From the NCBI GenBank assembly GCA_964036045.1, contig OZ038378.1, positions 43,029,228 to 43,093,227 on the forward strand: a DNA stretch of 64,000 nucleotides, in the 5' to 3' direction. The notes beneath the pieces are model-generated. The model was not told where the DNA came from. It saw only the letters and a list, made by a program, of their open reading frames with translations, and ran no database searches. Numbering within the stretch: the first letter of the stretch is position 1; every line of letters begins with the position of its first letter. Positions 62,785 to 64,000 of this stretch are shown in pieces. A program made the position numbers and the translations under genes. Source of the DNA: Eutreptiella sp. 'Long Island Sound 2002'. Lineage: Eukaryota > Euglenozoa > Euglenophyceae > Eutreptiales > Eutreptiaceae.

Positions 62785-63360
62785 GCAACCATCCTCTTCC
62801 TTGGGACCCCATCAAGATGGCCTTTCTGCTCACCCCCCGCAACCCCTGGCAGATAAAATACGGCCCCTCCAGCAACTCTTCTTCCCCTTCCGCCCCCACT
62901 CCATCCCCAGTTTACCGCCCACCCGATCCATTGCCATCGGCGGTGCAGCTGGAGCCGAAACCAAAACCAAAACCAAAAGCATGGCCCCTCCTAGTACCCC
63001 CCCCTTCCAAAGCTCTTAACAAACCAGGCTCCGAACCCGTACCCCGTCCCAAACAAGCCGGTAAACGCCCACGGAAGCCCACGCCCGACCTCCCTCCCCC
63101 CAGCACGCCCGCTGCGCAACGCAGCCCACCATTTCCTTCGCCCCCCCACCTCATCCACAGACTCCACAACTCAACGCCCACCCTCAAAAGCGCTACACAC
63201 GGGCCTGGCTCCCCGCCTCTTTTCCGAGGCAAATCCATTTCCGCCCTCTCCCCCCCCACAACTCAACCCATCTCCCACGCCTGACATCCGACATTTCTTT
63301 CACCCCCCTGTCCCCCTCCGCCCTGATCATCCTGATCCCGAAACCCCCCCCCCATCCTGA
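62765..63360 (+). pseudogene. LINE proline-rich tail with terminal TPDIRHFF
   Basis: WLGNHPLPWDPIKMAFLL leads into a Pro/Lys/Ser-rich tail (EPKPKPKPKAWPLL, KPTPDLPPPSTPA). The frame ends SHA-stop at 63284, but the +1 frame carries TPDIRHFFHPPVPL to a stop at 63358. The same DIRxFF ending occurs in the fragment at 11986-12009, so one frame change is likely a mutation. The motif resembles a PCNA-binding PIP box (xxxIxxFF) lacking the first Gln. Confidence 0.55.
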
Positions 63361-63393
63361 GTCTCTCTCTCCCTTTTGTATCAGCCCCAGCCC

Positions 63394-64000
63394 ATGTTGT
63401 CACAAAGCTCAGATTCCTTGTTGCTTGAGCAATCAACGTCCCCCTCGCGCTCCGACATGTCGAGCAGAACTACTTCGTCACAAGATGCCTTCTCTGACAC
63501 CTGAAGCCGCAGCCCCTCACCATGCGCCGTCCGCACTAGATTGCCGGTGCCAGCACCATGGGCGTTGCCCTACGGGCCCCACCTAGGCCACTACCCCATG
63601 CAGACCATGGGGTACCCATTCCCCCCGTTTCCTTTCCTCCCGCCCCCATACCACCATCATCATCACCATCATCATCATGATTACCGTCATCATTGTCTCC
63701 TCACGCAATAGGCTACCCGCCACCGCGTCACCCGGGACCGTCCCGCAAATCCACCAAAAGGGAAAACCAACGTTTACGTAACCAAGTCCGAGGCCTAGAA
63801 CGCCAGCTCAAAAACCAAAAGAAGAAACGGCCTTGGGCTGCCTGCCCCCAGCATCGGAAGCGCTCTCCATCTACTAGTCTCGAACCGAATACCAGATCTC
63901 GCAAACATTTCTCAGTGGAGGTCGCTAGAAGCGTCAAACGTCCCGGCCATCGTGATCCGCACAACACTCCGGGCTACAATCTGCAACCCTGGTGGCTCTT
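63394..64000 (+). pseudogene. LINE ORF1-like region, runs off window
   Basis: Begins MLSQSSDSLLLEQSTSPSRS at 63394 and stops after about 38 codons. Protein-like sequence resumes in other frames: a poly-His stretch and a helix KSTKRENQRLRNQVRGLERQ followed by LKNQKKKRPW. The Arg/Leu/Gln helix is a likely coiled coil, as in LINE ORF1 proteins. It follows the end of one LINE in the same orientation, so it may start the next copy. Confidence 0.4.
63649..63700 (+). repeat. (CAT)n microsatellite, encodes poly-His
   Basis: ACCACCATCATCATCACC-type triplets with few interruptions. In one frame they give nine or more consecutive His. Confidence 0.85.

Overview
This looks like nuclear DNA of a eukaryote with a transposon-dense, compositionally patchy genome. 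I see no bacterial operons, rRNA or tRNA genes, and no convincing host housekeeping gene. Two regions carry a primer-binding site equal to the 12-base complement of a non-land-plant type initiator-Met tRNA. LINEs with very high GC and chromodomain Ty3 elements would fit an alga or another protist, but I cannot name the species.

Layout. 1-3138: C-rich DNA with one possible proline-rich ORF and a 65-bp tandem repeat. 3161-6142: degraded + strand Ty3/gypsy pol (RT, RNase H, integrase, chromodomain), followed by untranslated DNA, a possible LTR (7987-10722) and an initiator-Met PBS. 10735-13162: very GC-rich DNA with a duplicated ~105-bp unit around a LINE 3' fragment. 13163-15191: antisense LINE 3' fragment. 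15192-16296 and 29242-33485: two arms of one ~209-bp satellite, split by a nearly complete 12.9-kb chromodomain Ty3 element (16297-29241). 34339-48.9 kb: a long degraded minus-strand LINE region with endonuclease, RT, RNase H and zinc-finger segments, ending in a heptamer tail. 49.25-54.5 kb: a degraded minus-strand Ty3 element truncated in integrase. 55936-58685: a unit bounded by 31-bp inverted repeats that holds an intron-containing unrecognised gene. A 1.2-kb nested TIR element (56571-57782) with a 5-bp target duplication interrupts that gene. 61.76-63.36 kb: + strand LINE 3' part, followed head-to-tail by the start of another ORF1-like region that runs off the window.

Most coding sequence belongs to retrotransposons and is broken by stops, frameshifts or lost catalytic residues. 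The least conventional items are the nested element and the gene it breaks, the C-terminal DIRxFF motif shared by two LINE fragments, the higher-order satellite with a Ty3 insertion, and the LTR-like block with a polypurine tract on one side and a PBS on the other. Long ORFs in the GC-rich and satellite regions are mostly composition artefacts.
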